Positions 8,925-18,570 of a DNA stretch of 64,000 bases are shown in pieces (positions within the stretch are counted from its first letter, which is position 1; the number at the start of each line of letters is the position of its first letter). The notes under the pieces are model-generated. The model searched no databases, was not told where the DNA came from, and worked only from the letters and a program-made list of their open reading frames with translations. The stretch is from the NCBI RefSeq assembly GCF_005116735.1, contig NZ_SWDB01000029.1:46867-110866 (forward strand), read 5' to 3'. The position numbers were made by a program, and so were the translations under genes. The stretch comes from Thalassotalea mangrovi (GTDB taxonomy: Bacteria > Pseudomonadota > Gammaproteobacteria > Enterobacterales > Alteromonadaceae).

Positions 8925-11732
8925 TTACTTGGCTGATTTTATCGTTAGCGCATCGTTAACCAACGCCTGCTGTTCTTTCACATGCAGTGACATATAACCC
9001 ACAGCAGGTGCGGCGGAAGCTTTTCTGCCGGCGTATGTCAGAGAAGCACCTTGTGGAATTGAATTCCAGAAATGGTGTTGACTGCAATACCAGGCACCCT
9101 GGTTTTGCGGCTCTTCCTGACACCAGACGAAATCTTTAACATTCGGATATTCGGCAATGATCGATTTCAACTCTTTCTCCGGGAACGGATACAGTTGTTC
9201 GATACGGACAATCGCAACATTGTTCAGTTCTTGCTTACGACGTTGTTCAAGTAATTCGTAGTAAACCTTACCACTACACATCACGATACGCTCAACAGCC
9301 TTTTTATCCAGCTCATCCACTTCATCAATAACGTTCTGATAAACACCAGACGCAAGTTCTTCCAACGAAGAAACGGCAAGAGGATGACGTAATAATGATT
9401 TAGGTGACATCACAATCAGAGGGCGACGCATTGGACGCACTACTTGACGGCGTAACATATTAAATACCTGTGCCGGTGTAGATGGCACACATACCTGCAT
9501 ATTGTGATCGGCACACAACTGCAGGAAACGTTCTAAGCGAGCTGATGAGTGCTCCGGACCCTGCCCTTCATAACCGTGAGGCAACAACACAGTCAGACCA
9601 CACAAGCGGCCCCATTTTTGCTCACCGGATGATAAGAACTGATCAAATACCACCTGGGCACCGTTGGCGAAATCACCAAACTGCGCTTCCCAAATCGTCA
9701 GGCCACTCGGCTCTGCGGTGGTATAACCATATTCGAACGCCAATACTGCTACTTCAGAAAGTACCGAGTCATAAACCTCGAACGGGCCCTGACCTTCACG
9801 AATATGCTGCAATGGCAAATAAGTGCTGGCATCTTCCTGGTTATGCAGTACCGAATGACGGTGGAAGAACGTACCACGACCAGAATCCTGACCGGTAATA
9901 CGAACTCGCTCACCACGGTCGACTATCGTTGCATAAGCCAGGTTTTCCGCGAAGCCCCAATCCAGCAATTTTTCACCATTAGCCATTTTCACACGATCGT
10001 CATAAATCTTTTTCACGCGCGATTGTAGCTTATGGTCCGCTGGGTAACTGGTAATTTTCTTGGCCAGGGATTTCAGGTGTTCAAGGTCAATTTTGTGATC
10101 ATACGCATCATCCCAGTCATGACCAAGATATGGCGTCCAGTCAACACTGTGCTCAGTCATTGGACGCCACTGTTCTACAGTACACTGACCTTCATCCAAT
10201 AACTTACGATAGTATTCCACCATGTCTTTGTTCTTGCTCTCAGTAAGACGGTTTTGGGCAATCATCTTATCGGCAAATAACTGACGAGGTGTTTTATGTT
10301 TTTTAATTTTCTGGTACATCAACGGCTGAGTTGCATTTGGCTCATCCGCCTCGTTATGACCGTGGCGACGATAACACACCAGATCGATAACCACATCGCG
10401 CTTAAACTTGTTACGGAAATCCAAAGCGATTTGCGTGGCCAGTACCACCGCTTCCGGATCATCACCATTAACGTGGAAGATTGGTGCCTGAACCATTTTC
10501 GCGATATCGGTACAGTATTCCGTTGAGCGGGTATCATCAGGGTTTGATGTGGTGAAACCAACCTGGTTATTCACGACGATACGAATGGTACCGCCAACTT
10601 TATAAGCACGCGCCTGAGACATATTAAATGTCTCCTGAACCACACCCTGGCCAGCAATTGCACTATCACCGTGAATAGTGATAGGAAGAACCAGGTCACC
10701 CTTGTCACAGTCACGACGATCAAGACGAGCGCGCACTGAGCCCATGACTACCGGGTTTACAATTTCAAGGTGAGATGGGTTGAACGCAAGGGCCAGATGC
10801 ACATTACCGCCCGGGGTAATGAAATCGGAAGAATAGCCCTGATGATATTTCACGTCACCTGAACCGATTACATCGATTTTACCGGCGAATTCGTCAAATA
10901 ACTTACTTGGGTTTTTACCCATAACGTTAACCAGAACGTTAAGACGACCACGGTGAGCCATGCCTAGCACAACTTCTTTGGTGCCATGTTCACCAGCGCG
11001 GGTGATCAGGGCTTTCAGCATCGGAATTAAGCTGTCGCCACCTTCCAGTGAGAAACGCTTAGCACCCGGGAATTTGGCTCCCAGGTATTTTTCCAGGCCA
11101 TCAGCTGCAATTAGGTCTTTTAGTATTTCGGTTTGTTGCTCTGCGGTGTAATTAGCTTTTGACTGCACCGACTCCAGACGCTGCTGAATCCAGCGTTTTT
11201 CCCGAGTCGAGGTAATGTGCATGTACTCTGCACCAATTGAACCACAGTAAGTTTTTTCGAGAAGCTGATGAATCTCACCTAGCTTCATGGCATCCTGGCC
11301 TACGGCCAGAGAGCCGACATTAAACTCTTTATCGTACTCAGATTTGGACAGCTCATGGTGTGACAATTGCAAATCACGAACACGAGTACGCTGCCACAGC
11401 CCTAAAGGATCGAGATTGGCATTCTGGTGGCCACGGAAACGATAGGCATTAATTAACTGCAGCACACGGACCTGCTTAGTGTCGGCTGGTGCGCTGACAA
11501 CCTGCTTAGGACCTTGCTTGGCTAATTCACGAAATTCCTCGCGAATTACCGCATGATTGGTTTCTACCTCTACCCCTTCGATAGCAGGTAGTTCATCGAA
11601 AATCTTACGCCATTCATCGGAGACAGAATGGGCATTTTCTAAATATGATTCGTATAATTCTTCGATATAAGCGACATTATTACCGCTTAAATGGGAAGAC
11701 TCTAACCAAGCCTTCATTACACCTTCGGGCAT
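8925..11732 (-). CDS. sucA: 2-oxoglutarate dehydrogenase E1 component
   Basis: The 935-residue thiamine-diphosphate enzyme decarboxylates 2-oxoglutarate and succinylates the lipoyl groups of SucB. It starts MPEGVMKAWLESSHL, the conserved E1o N-terminal helix that binds E2, and contains GMAHRGRLNVLVNVMGK, FNPSHLEIVNPVVMGSVRAR and GDSAIAGQGVVQETFNMSQ of the TPP half, then RHGHNEADEP and the transketolase-like C-terminal half. Length is that expected (933 in E. coli). The ATG at 11717 is an alternative start. An 80-base gap with a hairpin separates it from sdhB. Confidence 0.97.
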   Translation of the reverse strand: MPEGVMKAWLESSHLSGNNVAYIEELYESYLENAHSVSDEWRKIFDELPAIEGVEVETNHAVIREEFRELAKQGPKQVVSAPADTKQVRVLQLINAYRFRGHQNANLDPLGLWQRTRVRDLQLSHHELSKSEYDKEFNVGSLAVGQDAMKLGEIHQLLEKTYCGSIGAEYMHITSTREKRWIQQRLESVQSKANYTAEQQTEILKDLIAADGLEKYLGAKFPGAKRFSLEGGDSLIPMLKALITRAGEHGTKEVVLGMAHRGRLNVLVNVMGKNPSKLFDEFAGKIDVIGSGDVKYHQGYSSDFITPGGNVHLALAFNPSHLEIVNPVVMGSVRARLDRRDCDKGDLVLPITIHGDSAIAGQGVVQETFNMSQARAYKVGGTIRIVVNNQVGFTTSNPDDTRSTEYCTDIAKMVQAPIFHVNGDDPEAVVLATQIALDFRNKFKRDVVIDLVCYRRHGHNEADEPNATQPLMYQKIKKHKTPRQLFADKMIAQNRLTESKNKDMVEYYRKLLDEGQCTVEQWRPMTEHSVDWTPYLGHDWDDAYDHKIDLEHLKSLAKKITSYPADHKLQSRVKKIYDDRVKMANGEKLLDWGFAENLAYATIVDRGERVRITGQDSGRGTFFHRHSVLHNQEDASTYLPLQHIREGQGPFEVYDSVLSEVAVLAFEYGYTTAEPSGLTIWEAQFGDFANGAQVVFDQFLSSGEQKWGRLCGLTVLLPHGYEGQGPEHSSARLERFLQLCADHNMQVCVPSTPAQVFNMLRRQVVRPMRRPLIVMSPKSLLRHPLAVSSLEELASGVYQNVIDEVDELDKKAVERIVMCSGKVYYELLEQRRKQELNNVAIVRIEQLYPFPEKELKSIIAEYPNVKDFVWCQEEPQNQGAWYCSQHHFWNSIPQGASLTYAGRKASAAPAVGYMSLHVKEQQALVNDALTIKSAK

Positions 11733-11781
11733 TGCCTGTTCCTTTTCGGGCTAAAGCAACAAATTAAAAGAATAATCAAGA

Positions 11782-11804
11782 GCCGGGCGTTAATTCAGCC
11801 CGGC
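11782..11804 (-). promoter_or_regulatory. Hairpin between sdhB and sucA
   Basis: A perfect 7-bp GC-rich inverted repeat GCCGGGC / GCCCGGC with a nine-base loop lies nine bases after the sdhB stop on the minus strand. It lacks a T run, so it is more likely an RNA stability or processing element in the polycistronic sdh-suc message than a full terminator. Confidence 0.5.
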
Positions 11805-11812
11805 AACCTTCA

Positions 11813-12523
11813 TTAAACCGCTCTTTGTAACAACATGGATTTGATCGAACCAATGGCTTTGGTCGGGTTCAAACCTTTTGGACATACGTCAACACAGTTC
11901 ATGATGCCATGACAACGGAATACGCTGTAGGCATCCTGTAAATCATCAAGACGCTCGTCAGTTGCGGTATCACGGCTATCAATAAGGAAGCGATAGGCGT
12001 GTAATAATCCCGCTGGACCGATGAACTTGTCTGGATTCCACCAGAAAGATGGACAAGACGTTGAACAACAGGCACAAAGAATACACTCGTACAGACCATC
12101 AAGCTTTTCACGGTCCTCGATCGATTGCAGATGTTCACGAGTCGGCTGACTCTTGCCATCGTTGATCAGGTACGGCTTGATTTTCTCGTATTGGTTATAA
12201 AATTGCGTCATATCAATGATTAAATCACGGACAACTGGCAATCCAGGAAGTGGACGCAACACGATCTTGTTCGCTTTCACTTCAGATAATGGCGTAATAC
12301 ACGCAAGACCATTTTTACCGTTCATATTCAGGCCGTCACTGCCACAAACACCTTCACGGCAGGAGCGACGGAAAGATAACGACGGGTCTTGTTCTTTTAA
12401 CAGGATCAACGCATCCAGAACCATCATGTCAGAACCCTCAGGGATTTCTAACTCGTAGTCCTTCATATATGGAGCATTGTCTACATCAGGGTTGTAGCGG
12501 TAAATCGAAAACGTTTGTTTCAT
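11813..12523 (-). CDS. sdhB: Succinate dehydrogenase iron-sulfur subunit
   Basis: The 236-residue subunit carries electrons from the FAD of SdhA to ubiquinone in complex II. All three cluster motifs are visible: SCREGVCGSDGLNMNGKNGLAC for [2Fe-2S], CILCACCSTSCPSF and the matching C-terminal cysteine for [4Fe-4S], and CVDVCPKGLNP for [3Fe-4S]. Length equals that of the E. coli subunit. It begins 13 bases after the sdhA stop. Confidence 0.97.
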   Translation of the reverse strand: MKQTFSIYRYNPDVDNAPYMKDYELEIPEGSDMMVLDALILLKEQDPSLSFRRSCREGVCGSDGLNMNGKNGLACITPLSEVKANKIVLRPLPGLPVVRDLIIDMTQFYNQYEKIKPYLINDGKSQPTREHLQSIEDREKLDGLYECILCACCSTSCPSFWWNPDKFIGPAGLLHAYRFLIDSRDTATDERLDDLQDAYSVFRCHGIMNCVDVCPKGLNPTKAIGSIKSMLLQRAV

Positions 12524-12536
12524 CCTTTTCTGCTCC

Positions 12537-14303
12537 TTAGTATGTTCTTACTTTCGGTGGGAACGCTTCACGATGTACAGGCGTCATATTTACTGAACGC
12601 TTGCTCATCTCTTCCGTTTCCGGCGTATAAATGCTGTGACATAACCAGTTTTCATCATCACGCTCGGTGAAATCCTGGCGAGCGTGAGCACCACGAGATT
12701 CGGTACGGAAATTCGCTGCTTTTGCAGTACAGAACGCCGTTTCCATCAGGTTATCCAGCTCTAAACATTCGATACGCTGAGTGTTGAATTCAGAAGATTT
12801 GTCATCAAGACGAGCGTGCTTGAGACGTTCACGGATTTCAGCTAACTCTTTCATACCCTGTGCCATCGCTTCACCTTCACGGAATACCGAGAAGTTTAAT
12901 TGCATGCACTGTTGCAAATCTTTCTTGATTTGAACTGGATCTTCACCTTTGTCACTACCTTCCCAACGGTTATAACGACTCAGGGATTGTTCCAGATCAG
13001 AAGCTGACGCTTCTTTACCGTTTTGCGTGTCACCCAGGTATTCACCCAGGAAGTTACCTGCAGCACGACCGAATACAACCAAATCAAGTAGCGAGTTACC
13101 GCCAAGACGGTTAGCACCGTGTACCGATACACAAGCGATTTCACCAACGGCGAATAAACCTTCAACGATAGTCTCGTTGCCTGAAGCATCGATGCTGATC
13201 GCCTGACCATTAACGTTACAAGGTACACCACCCATCTGATAGTGACAGGTAGGAATAACTGGAATTGGCTCTTCAGCCGGGTCAACGTGAGCAAAGGTTT
13301 TTGATAAATCACAAACACCAGGCAGGCGTTGGTTCAGAGTCTCACGACCTAAGTGATCAAGTTTAAGCTTGATATGTGGACCCCAAGGACCGTCACAACC
13401 ACGACCTTCACGGATTTCGGTCATCATTGAACGGGCAACAACGTCACGACCAGCAAGATCTTTAGCATTTGGTGCATAACGCTCCATAAAGCGCTCGCCA
13501 TCTTTATTAAGAAGGTAACCACCTTCACCACGACAACCTTCCGTTACCAGTACACCAGCACCAGCAATACCTGTTGGGTGGAACTGCCACATTTCCATAT
13601 CCTGCATCTGGATGCCAGCACGCAGAGACATACCAACACCGTCACCGGTGTTGATGTGAGCATTAGTTGTTGATGCAAAGATACGACCTGCACCACCGGT
13701 TGCCAGTACCGTGGCACGAGCTTTGAAGTAAACCACTTCACCAGTTTCAATATCAACCGCCGTACAACCTACAACGTGACCGTCTGAATTTTTCACTAAA
13801 TCCAGTGCATACCATTCGGAGAATACGTTGGTTTTGTTTTTAACATTCTGCTGATATAAACAGTGCAATAATGCATGACCGGTACGGTCAGCAGCTGCTG
13901 CGGTACGTGCCGCCTGCTCGCCACCAAAATTCTTTGACTGGCCACCGAAAGGACGTTGGTAAACTTTACCATTTTCAAAGCGAGAGAATGGCAAACCCAT
14001 GTTCTCCAGCTCGATGATCGCTTCCGGACCTGTCTTACACATATACTCGATAGCGTCCTGATCACCGATAAAATCGGAACCTTTAACGGTATCGTACATG
14101 TGATATTCCCAGTTATCTTCATGGGCATTACCTAAAGCTACGGTAATACCACCCTGGGCTGATACAGTGTGCGAGCGAGTTGGGAATACTTTTGAGATCA
14201 AAGCACAAGACTGGCCTGATTCTGAAATTGCTAATGCGGCACGCATACCCGCACCACCGGCGCCAATTACAATGGCATCAAATTCACGAACTGGTACGCT
14301 CAC
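12537..14303 (-). CDS. sdhA: Succinate dehydrogenase flavoprotein subunit
   Basis: The 588-residue catalytic subunit oxidises succinate to fumarate. It has the dinucleotide-binding motif [12 protein letters not shown] at residues 12-23, the covalent-FAD histidine in [13 protein letters not shown] near residue 45, the substrate loop [21 protein letters not shown], and [26 protein letters not shown] near the C terminus. Its start lies directly next to the sdhD stop codon, consistent with tight translation coupling. Confidence 0.97.
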   Translation of the reverse strand: MSVPVREFDAIVIGAGGAGMRAALAISESGQSCALISKVFPTRSHTVSAQGGITVALGNAHEDNWEYHMYDTVKGSDFIGDQDAIEYMCKTGPEAIIELENMGLPFSRFENGKVYQRPFGGQSKNFGGEQAARTAAAADRTGHALLHCLYQQNVKNKTNVFSEWYALDLVKNSDGHVVGCTAVDIETGEVVYFKARATVLATGGAGRIFASTTNAHINTGDGVGMSLRAGIQMQDMEMWQFHPTGIAGAGVLVTEGCRGEGGYLLNKDGERFMERYAPNAKDLAGRDVVARSMMTEIREGRGCDGPWGPHIKLKLDHLGRETLNQRLPGVCDLSKTFAHVDPAEEPIPVIPTCHYQMGGVPCNVNGQAISIDASGNETIVEGLFAVGEIACVSVHGANRLGGNSLLDLVVFGRAAGNFLGEYLGDTQNGKEASASDLEQSLSRYNRWEGSDKGEDPVQIKKDLQQCMQLNFSVFREGEAMAQGMKELAEIRERLKHARLDDKSSEFNTQRIECLELDNLMETAFCTAKAANFRTESRGAHARQDFTERDDENWLCHSIYTPETEEMSKRSVNMTPVHREAFPPKVRTY

Positions 14304-14651
14304 TTACACACCCCACACTGTTAAGAAAACCGCCGCTACGTATACAAATAGCGTGATGGTAAAAATAAATTGAAGAAAACCACGTAATGCTGTGTTCTTT
14401 ACGTAGTCTGTCAAAACTTGCCAAATACCGATCCAGGCGTGGAACAATACTGCTAACACCGCCAGGATAGTGAATATTTTCATTGGCAGACAGGCAAACA
14501 ATGCTGTCCACGATTCGTAGGTAACGTCATCAGTGATGATGAAGTAGCCCAACATAAATAAGCTGTATAACGCAAGGATGATTGCACTGGCACGGATCAG
14601 GATGAAATCATGAACACCGCTGCGGCCTAAAGTTGCTACATTGTTTACCAT
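14304..14651 (-). CDS. sdhD: Succinate dehydrogenase membrane anchor subunit D
   Basis: The 115-residue hydrophobic anchor has three transmembrane helices and binds haem b and ubiquinone together with SdhC. The sequence NNVATLGRSGVHDFILIRASA at the N terminus and LFHAWIGIWQVLTDYVK with the haem/quinone-site residues align directly with E. coli SdhD, which is also 115 residues. The ATG at 14651 was chosen on that basis; in-frame starts at 14657 and 14687 would extend into sdhC. The chosen start overlaps the sdhC stop by seven bases. Confidence 0.94.
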   Translation of the reverse strand: MVNNVATLGRSGVHDFILIRASAIILALYSLFMLGYFIITDDVTYESWTALFACLPMKIFTILAVLAVLFHAWIGIWQVLTDYVKNTALRGFLQFIFTITLFVYVAAVFLTVWGV

Positions 14652-15019
14652 AACCATACTCCCGCAACGACAGATAATAGAAGCCAAAGGGCAATGACAA
14701 CATTACCACTGGTTTGACCGGAACCTTTTTCTTCCAGGTGCCCCATATCCATAATCAGGTGACGAATTCCGCCAACCAAATGGTAGATCAATGCAGAGAC
14801 AATACCCCAGATGATAAATTTAAAGAAGAAACCCTGCAGGTAAGATTCAATAGTTGCAAAACCTTCTGCAGAGGAGAGAGAAACCGAAAGGGCCCAGATT
14901 AAGATACCAACAGCGAAAAACATCATCACACCACTAACGCGGTGCAAAATGGATGCTTTTGCGGCGGCTGGAAACTTGATTGTCGTTAAATCAAGATTTA
15001 CAGGTCGTTGTTTTTTCAC
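14645..15019 (-). CDS. sdhC: Succinate dehydrogenase cytochrome b556 subunit C
   Basis: The 124-residue anchor has three transmembrane helices. RPVNLDLTTIKFPAAAKASILHRVSGVMMF covers the conserved N-terminal amphipathic stretch and the SHR/HRVSG quinone-site region, and YHLVGGIRHLIMDMGH carries the haem-ligand histidine. It is the first gene of the sdhCDAB-sucABCD operon, with a 484-base region upstream shared with divergent gltA. Confidence 0.95.
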   Translation of the reverse strand: MKKQRPVNLDLTTIKFPAAAKASILHRVSGVMMFFAVGILIWALSVSLSSAEGFATIESYLQGFFFKFIIWGIVSALIYHLVGGIRHLIMDMGHLEEKGSGQTSGNVVIALWLLLSVVAGVWLW

Positions 15020-15165
15020 AGTTCTTGCCTAAAAACTAATTATCCAGCTAGTTGTATTTCTATTTAACTTGGCGGACCAAATTAAATAACCATGTTTGTA
15101 GTTATTTTCTGCCTTAGAACAAATTCCAACTCCCCTGAAATTTACCCAAAAACAGATCCGCACGA

Positions 15166-15194
15166 ATTATATATAGGTCTATATTGAATTACAA
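15166..15194 (-). promoter_or_regulatory. Sigma-70 promoter for sdhCDAB-sucABCD
   Basis: On the minus strand a -35 TTGTAA (15189-15194) and a perfect -10 TATAAT (15166-15171) are separated by 17 bases, about 140 bases upstream of the sdhC ATG. This is the best promoter in the 484-base region between sdhC and gltA. Expected global regulation by ArcA or CRP is known for E. coli but no site was confidently identified here. Confidence 0.65.
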
Positions 15195-15304
15195 TTTTAT
15201 GAGGTTTTTTATTGGCTTCTGTCTACTTTTCAGACGATTTTGAAGTAAAGACTCAAATTTTTGTTAAAATAACAGCAGAAAAGAGCATTCCGCTCACATT
15301 AGCA

Positions 15305-15362
15305 TTGACATTTACCCTGATTGTTAGAGTAGAATATCGGCAATTTTGTATTCGCAAAATTG
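15305..15362 (+). promoter_or_regulatory. Candidate gltA promoter with adjoining perfect inverted repeat
   Basis: TTGACA at 15305-15310 and TAGAAT at 15330-15335 form a possible promoter, though the 19-base spacer is long. The inverted repeat CAATTTTG / CAAAATTG (15341-15348 and 15355-15362, six-base spacer) begins where transcription would start, as an operator would. About 140 bases of untranslated leader follow before gltA. The repeat is seen; its regulatory role is inferred. Confidence 0.4.
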
Positions 15363-15503
15363 ACTAGTTAATCATTTGTCTTGGATTTTTATGAGTACTT
15401 TTAGTGTTCTCACTAATCGTAAAAAGCATCGACTTCGTATCGAACTTTAATCTTTGGTCAATTTCGAAATTAAAAATCTAACTAAAATTTAGAGGATATT
15501 TTT

Positions 15504-16793
15504 ATGGCTGAATCTAAAGCCACCCTGAGCATTGACGGTAAAGAAATTGCAGAATTACCAATTCTGAAAGGAACTGCAGGTAATGACGTAATTGATATCC
15601 GTACTCTGGGAAGCAAAGGCTATTTCACCTACGATCCTGGCTTTTTAGCAACTGCCTCCTGTGAATCTCAAATTACTTTCATCGACGGCGCAAAAGGTAT
15701 TTTGCAGCACCGCGGTTATGCCATTGACGACTTGGCGAAAAAAGCGGATTACCTGGAAGTATGTTACATCCTGTTAAACGGCCAAGCTCCAAGTCAGGAA
15801 GAGTACAACGAGTTTGTAAATATCATCACAAACCACACCATGGTGCACGAGCAACTGGCTCAGTTTTTCCAGGGCTTCCGTCCTGATGCGCACCCAATGG
15901 CAATGCTTTGCGGTGTCGTTGGTGCCCTGTCCTCTTTCTACCACCATGACCTGGATATTTCTGATCGTGCTCAACGTTTACGCTGTGCTCACCGCCTAAT
16001 TGCAAAAATGCCAACCATCGCGGCAATGGCATACAAATACAGCATCGGCCAGCCGTTCGTGTATCCACGTAACGATTTGTCTTATGCAGAAAACTTCCTG
16101 CACATGATGTTCTCGGTTCCTGCCGAAGAGTACAAAGTAAGCCCGACTCTGGCTCGCGCAATGGATCGCATTTTCATTTTGCACGCAGATCATGAGCAAA
16201 ACGCATCGACATCAACGGTTCGCCTGGCGGGTTCTTCAGGTGCTAACCCTTATGCGTGTATCGCAGCGGGTGTTGCATCACTTTGGGGTCCTGCCCATGG
16301 TGGTGCTAACGAAGCATGTCTGAACATGTTAGAAGAAATCGGCGATGTATCTCGCGTCGATGAATTCGTTGCCAAAGCAAAAGACAAGAATGACCCATTC
16401 CGTCTGATGGGCTTTGGACACCGTGTTTACAAGAACTTCGACCCACGTGCGACAGTAATGCGTGAAACCTGTCATGAAGTTCTGAATGAGCTGGGAATTG
16501 AAGATCCACTATTAGACGTTGCTATGGCGCTTGAAAAAGTGGCATTGGAAGATCCGTACTTCATTGAGAAGAAGCTCTATCCAAACGTTGATTTCTACTC
16601 AGGTATCATCCTGAAAGCGATTGGTATTCCAACTAGCATGTTCACGGTAATTTTCGCATTGTCGCGTACCGTTGGCTGGTGTTCTCACTGGGATGAGATG
16701 TTGACACAACCAGGTCAGAAGATTGGTCGTCCTCGTCAGAATTACACCGGTGAACTGAACAGAGAATTCACTCCGCTGGATTCACACGAATAA
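15504..16793 (+). CDS. gltA: Citrate synthase (type II, hexameric)
   Basis: The 429-residue enzyme condenses acetyl-CoA and oxaloacetate. Catalytic residues are visible in [16 protein letters not shown] (His264 region), [15 protein letters not shown] (His305 region) and [10 protein letters not shown] (Asp362 region). The N-terminal beta-rich domain ([22 protein letters not shown]) is typical of the NADH-regulated gram-negative type. The ribosome binding site AGAGGA precedes the ATG. Divergence from sdhC is the same arrangement as in E. coli. Confidence 0.97.
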   Translation: MAESKATLSIDGKEIAELPILKGTAGNDVIDIRTLGSKGYFTYDPGFLATASCESQITFIDGAKGILQHRGYAIDDLAKKADYLEVCYILLNGQAPSQEEYNEFVNIITNHTMVHEQLAQFFQGFRPDAHPMAMLCGVVGALSSFYHHDLDISDRAQRLRCAHRLIAKMPTIAAMAYKYSIGQPFVYPRNDLSYAENFLHMMFSVPAEEYKVSPTLARAMDRIFILHADHEQNASTSTVRLAGSSGANPYACIAAGVASLWGPAHGGANEACLNMLEEIGDVSRVDEFVAKAKDKNDPFRLMGFGHRVYKNFDPRATVMRETCHEVLNELGIEDPLLDVAMALEKVALEDPYFIEKKLYPNVDFYSGIILKAIGIPTSMFTVIFALSRTVGWCSHWDEMLTQPGQKIGRPRQNYTGELNREFTPLDSHE

Positions 16794-16842
16794 TCAGTAA
16801 TGGCGATTATCGTAAGATAATCCTGTTATTAATCTGATATAC

Positions 16843-16877
16843 AAAAATCCCTTATCATTTGATGAGGGATTTTTTTT
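16843..16877 (+). terminator. Terminator of gltA
   Basis: A stem AAATCCCT..ATCA / TGAT..AGGGATTT with a two-base loop is followed by seven T residues, about 50 bases after the gltA stop. It is a strong intrinsic terminator. Confidence 0.9.
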
Positions 16878-17291
16878 ACCTGAAATTCAGCCGTCTGTTT
16901 CTATCGTATTGCAAGCTTCAATGATCGATTCCCCTAATCAGAAAAATGATAAAGATACGGAGGAAGTTTTTTTAAAAAAAAAGGAGAATTAAAAGTCCCC
17001 TCCTCCTCTTCTTTATAAATTATTGCTCTTGATTCCAAAGTCTAACTTGCATTGATGTGGCTGATAAATTTCACACTAATTAGTTAATAATAATGAAGTT
17101 TTGGCTGGTCATTTGCACGAATACCCCTTAGACTCCGACAATCGAATTATCGCTGTAACCTAAATGGGTGCAGGCTCGATTTGATTGAATTACCAATTCA
17201 TAAACCGGATACCGGTCGAGCAGATATTCTATACAAATACTTTGATTTTAAAGGCATTGTTGCGCTTAAGGTATTTGCACCTATAACTTAA
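16878..17291. other. AT-rich intergenic region without a gene
   Basis: No open frame with coding character was found on either strand between the gltA terminator and the MITE-like element. The segment is AT-rich, with homopolymer runs around 16969-16982 and a polypyrimidine stretch CCCCTCCTCCTCTTC near 17000. Confidence 0.5.
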
Positions 17292-17351
17292 TACCAATTC
17301 CATTAAGTTTTTGCACAACTCAGAGTTAGAAAACACTTAGTGGGTTTGGTA
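17292..17351. mobile_element. 60-bp MITE-like element with TACCAAT ends
   Basis: The ends TACCAATTCCATTAAG and CTTAGTGGGTTTGGTA are inverted repeats (13 of 16 positions match). The element is flanked by a direct TAA at 17289-17291 and 17352-17354, which could be a 3-bp target duplication. The first 38 bases match one end of the larger element at 24813-25085, including the internal stretch TTGCACAACTCAGAGTTAG, so the two are the same family. Confidence 0.7.
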
Positions 17352-17374
17352 TAAGCTAAACTTTAATTGATAAT
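17346..17374 (+). promoter_or_regulatory. Possible promoter for the receiver-kinase gene, -35 from the MITE end
   Basis: TTGGTA (17346-17351), the last six bases of the MITE-like element, and GATAAT (17369-17374) are 17 bases apart and lie just upstream of the GTG start at 17397. The match is moderate (4/6 and 5/6), so this is a candidate only. Confidence 0.35.
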
Positions 17375-17396
17375 ACTGAATGAGCTGACTGCGTAA

Positions 17397-18485
17397 GTGA
17401 CTGGCAAAACAAACCAAGATAAACCACAATCACCGCCGGTCGTCCTGATCGTTGACGATGAGCCAGGTAATATTGACCTGGCTTCCAGCATTTTACGTCC
17501 GCAATATTTGACTAAAGCTGCCACCAACGCGAAAACCGCTCTCAAGGTGATTGAGGCCGACAGCAACATCGATCTGATTTTGCTCGATGTAATGATGCCT
17601 CATGTAAATGGCTTTGAGCTTTGCAAGCAGCTGAAAAGTAATGAAGCCACAACCAACATTCCCATTATTTTTCTTACCGCTAAATCCCAGGTGGAGGATA
17701 TCACCCAGGGCTTTAAACTTGGCGCAGTTGACTACATTACTAAGCCTTTGCAACCCGATGTGTTAAGCGCCCGGGTAAACACACATGTGCAGCTCCACCA
17801 AAGCCAGAAATTGTTAAATCAGCAGGTCAAAACCCTGGAGGAAAACGCCCGACTCAGGGAAGATATTGAACGTTTGACCCACCATGACTTAAAAGGCCCC
17901 CTTGGTGTTATTTTATTTGAGTTAAATAAGATTAACGATAAGGCGATTGCCAATTCCATCGAAGAGTCGGTAACCAATGTTCTTAACATGATTAACAACT
18001 CTCTCGATATTTTCAAAATCGAAAATGGTACCTATCCTCTCGACCCTGATATGGTCGACTTAAAACGTACCTGTACGCGAGCAATCAAATCGGTACGTTA
18101 CTTATCACGACCAAAAAACATTGCCATAAAATTAACCCAGGCCAGTGATGACCTCTATGCCCTTGGCGAAGAGCTGTTGTGCCTGTCGATCGTCAACAAC
18201 CTGTTAAAGAATGCCGTTGAAGCATCACCGGATGACCAGACAATCCATATAGAAATCTCAGAAAACAGTTCCATGGTGCAAATCAGTATTGAAAACCAGG
18301 GAGCGATTCCCGAAGAGTTGCGCGACACTATTTTTGAAAAATATGCCACCTCAAATTTAGTGCGCGGATCCGGGCTCGGTGCTTACTCGGCAAAATTAAT
18401 GACCGAAGCTCAAAATGGGCATATTAAGTTTGCGATTATCGATAACGACAAAACCCGATTCACCGTAACCCTTCCCAAATATTAA
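17397..18485 (+). CDS. Receiver-first hybrid: response regulator domain fused to histidine kinase
   Basis: The 362-residue cytosolic protein has an N-terminal receiver domain (VDDE at 19-22, phospho-acceptor Asp64 in LILLDVMMP, Lys116 in ITKPL), a short coiled coil (about 133-160), a kinase dimerisation helix with the H box HHDLKGPL (His163) and a C-terminal HATPase (N box NNLLKNAVEAS, G2 box GSGLGAYSAK). There is no transmembrane segment or sensor domain, so input must come by phosphorylation of the receiver or from a partner. The start is a GTG with a weak ribosome binding site. No output regulator gene is adjacent. Confidence 0.85.
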   Translation: MTGKTNQDKPQSPPVVLIVDDEPGNIDLASSILRPQYLTKAATNAKTALKVIEADSNIDLILLDVMMPHVNGFELCKQLKSNEATTNIPIIFLTAKSQVEDITQGFKLGAVDYITKPLQPDVLSARVNTHVQLHQSQKLLNQQVKTLEENARLREDIERLTHHDLKGPLGVILFELNKINDKAIANSIEESVTNVLNMINNSLDIFKIENGTYPLDPDMVDLKRTCTRAIKSVRYLSRPKNIAIKLTQASDDLYALGEELLCLSIVNNLLKNAVEASPDDQTIHIEISENSSMVQISIENQGAIPEELRDTIFEKYATSNLVRGSGLGAYSAKLMTEAQNGHIKFAIIDNDKTRFTVTLPKY

Positions 18486-18510
18486 GTTTGTTATCAGAGT
18501 GTTTCCTGTC

Positions 18511-18538
18511 TTGAGCCTGCAGATTGCAATGGTATAAT
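18511..18538 (+). promoter_or_regulatory. Sigma-70 promoter for tcdA
   Basis: TTGAGC (18511-18516) and a perfect TATAAT (18533-18538) with a 16-base spacer lie 33 bases upstream of the tcdA ATG. Confidence 0.6.
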
Positions 18539-18570
18539 TGCGCCGATTTCTAATAGAGTTCGAAACTAAC

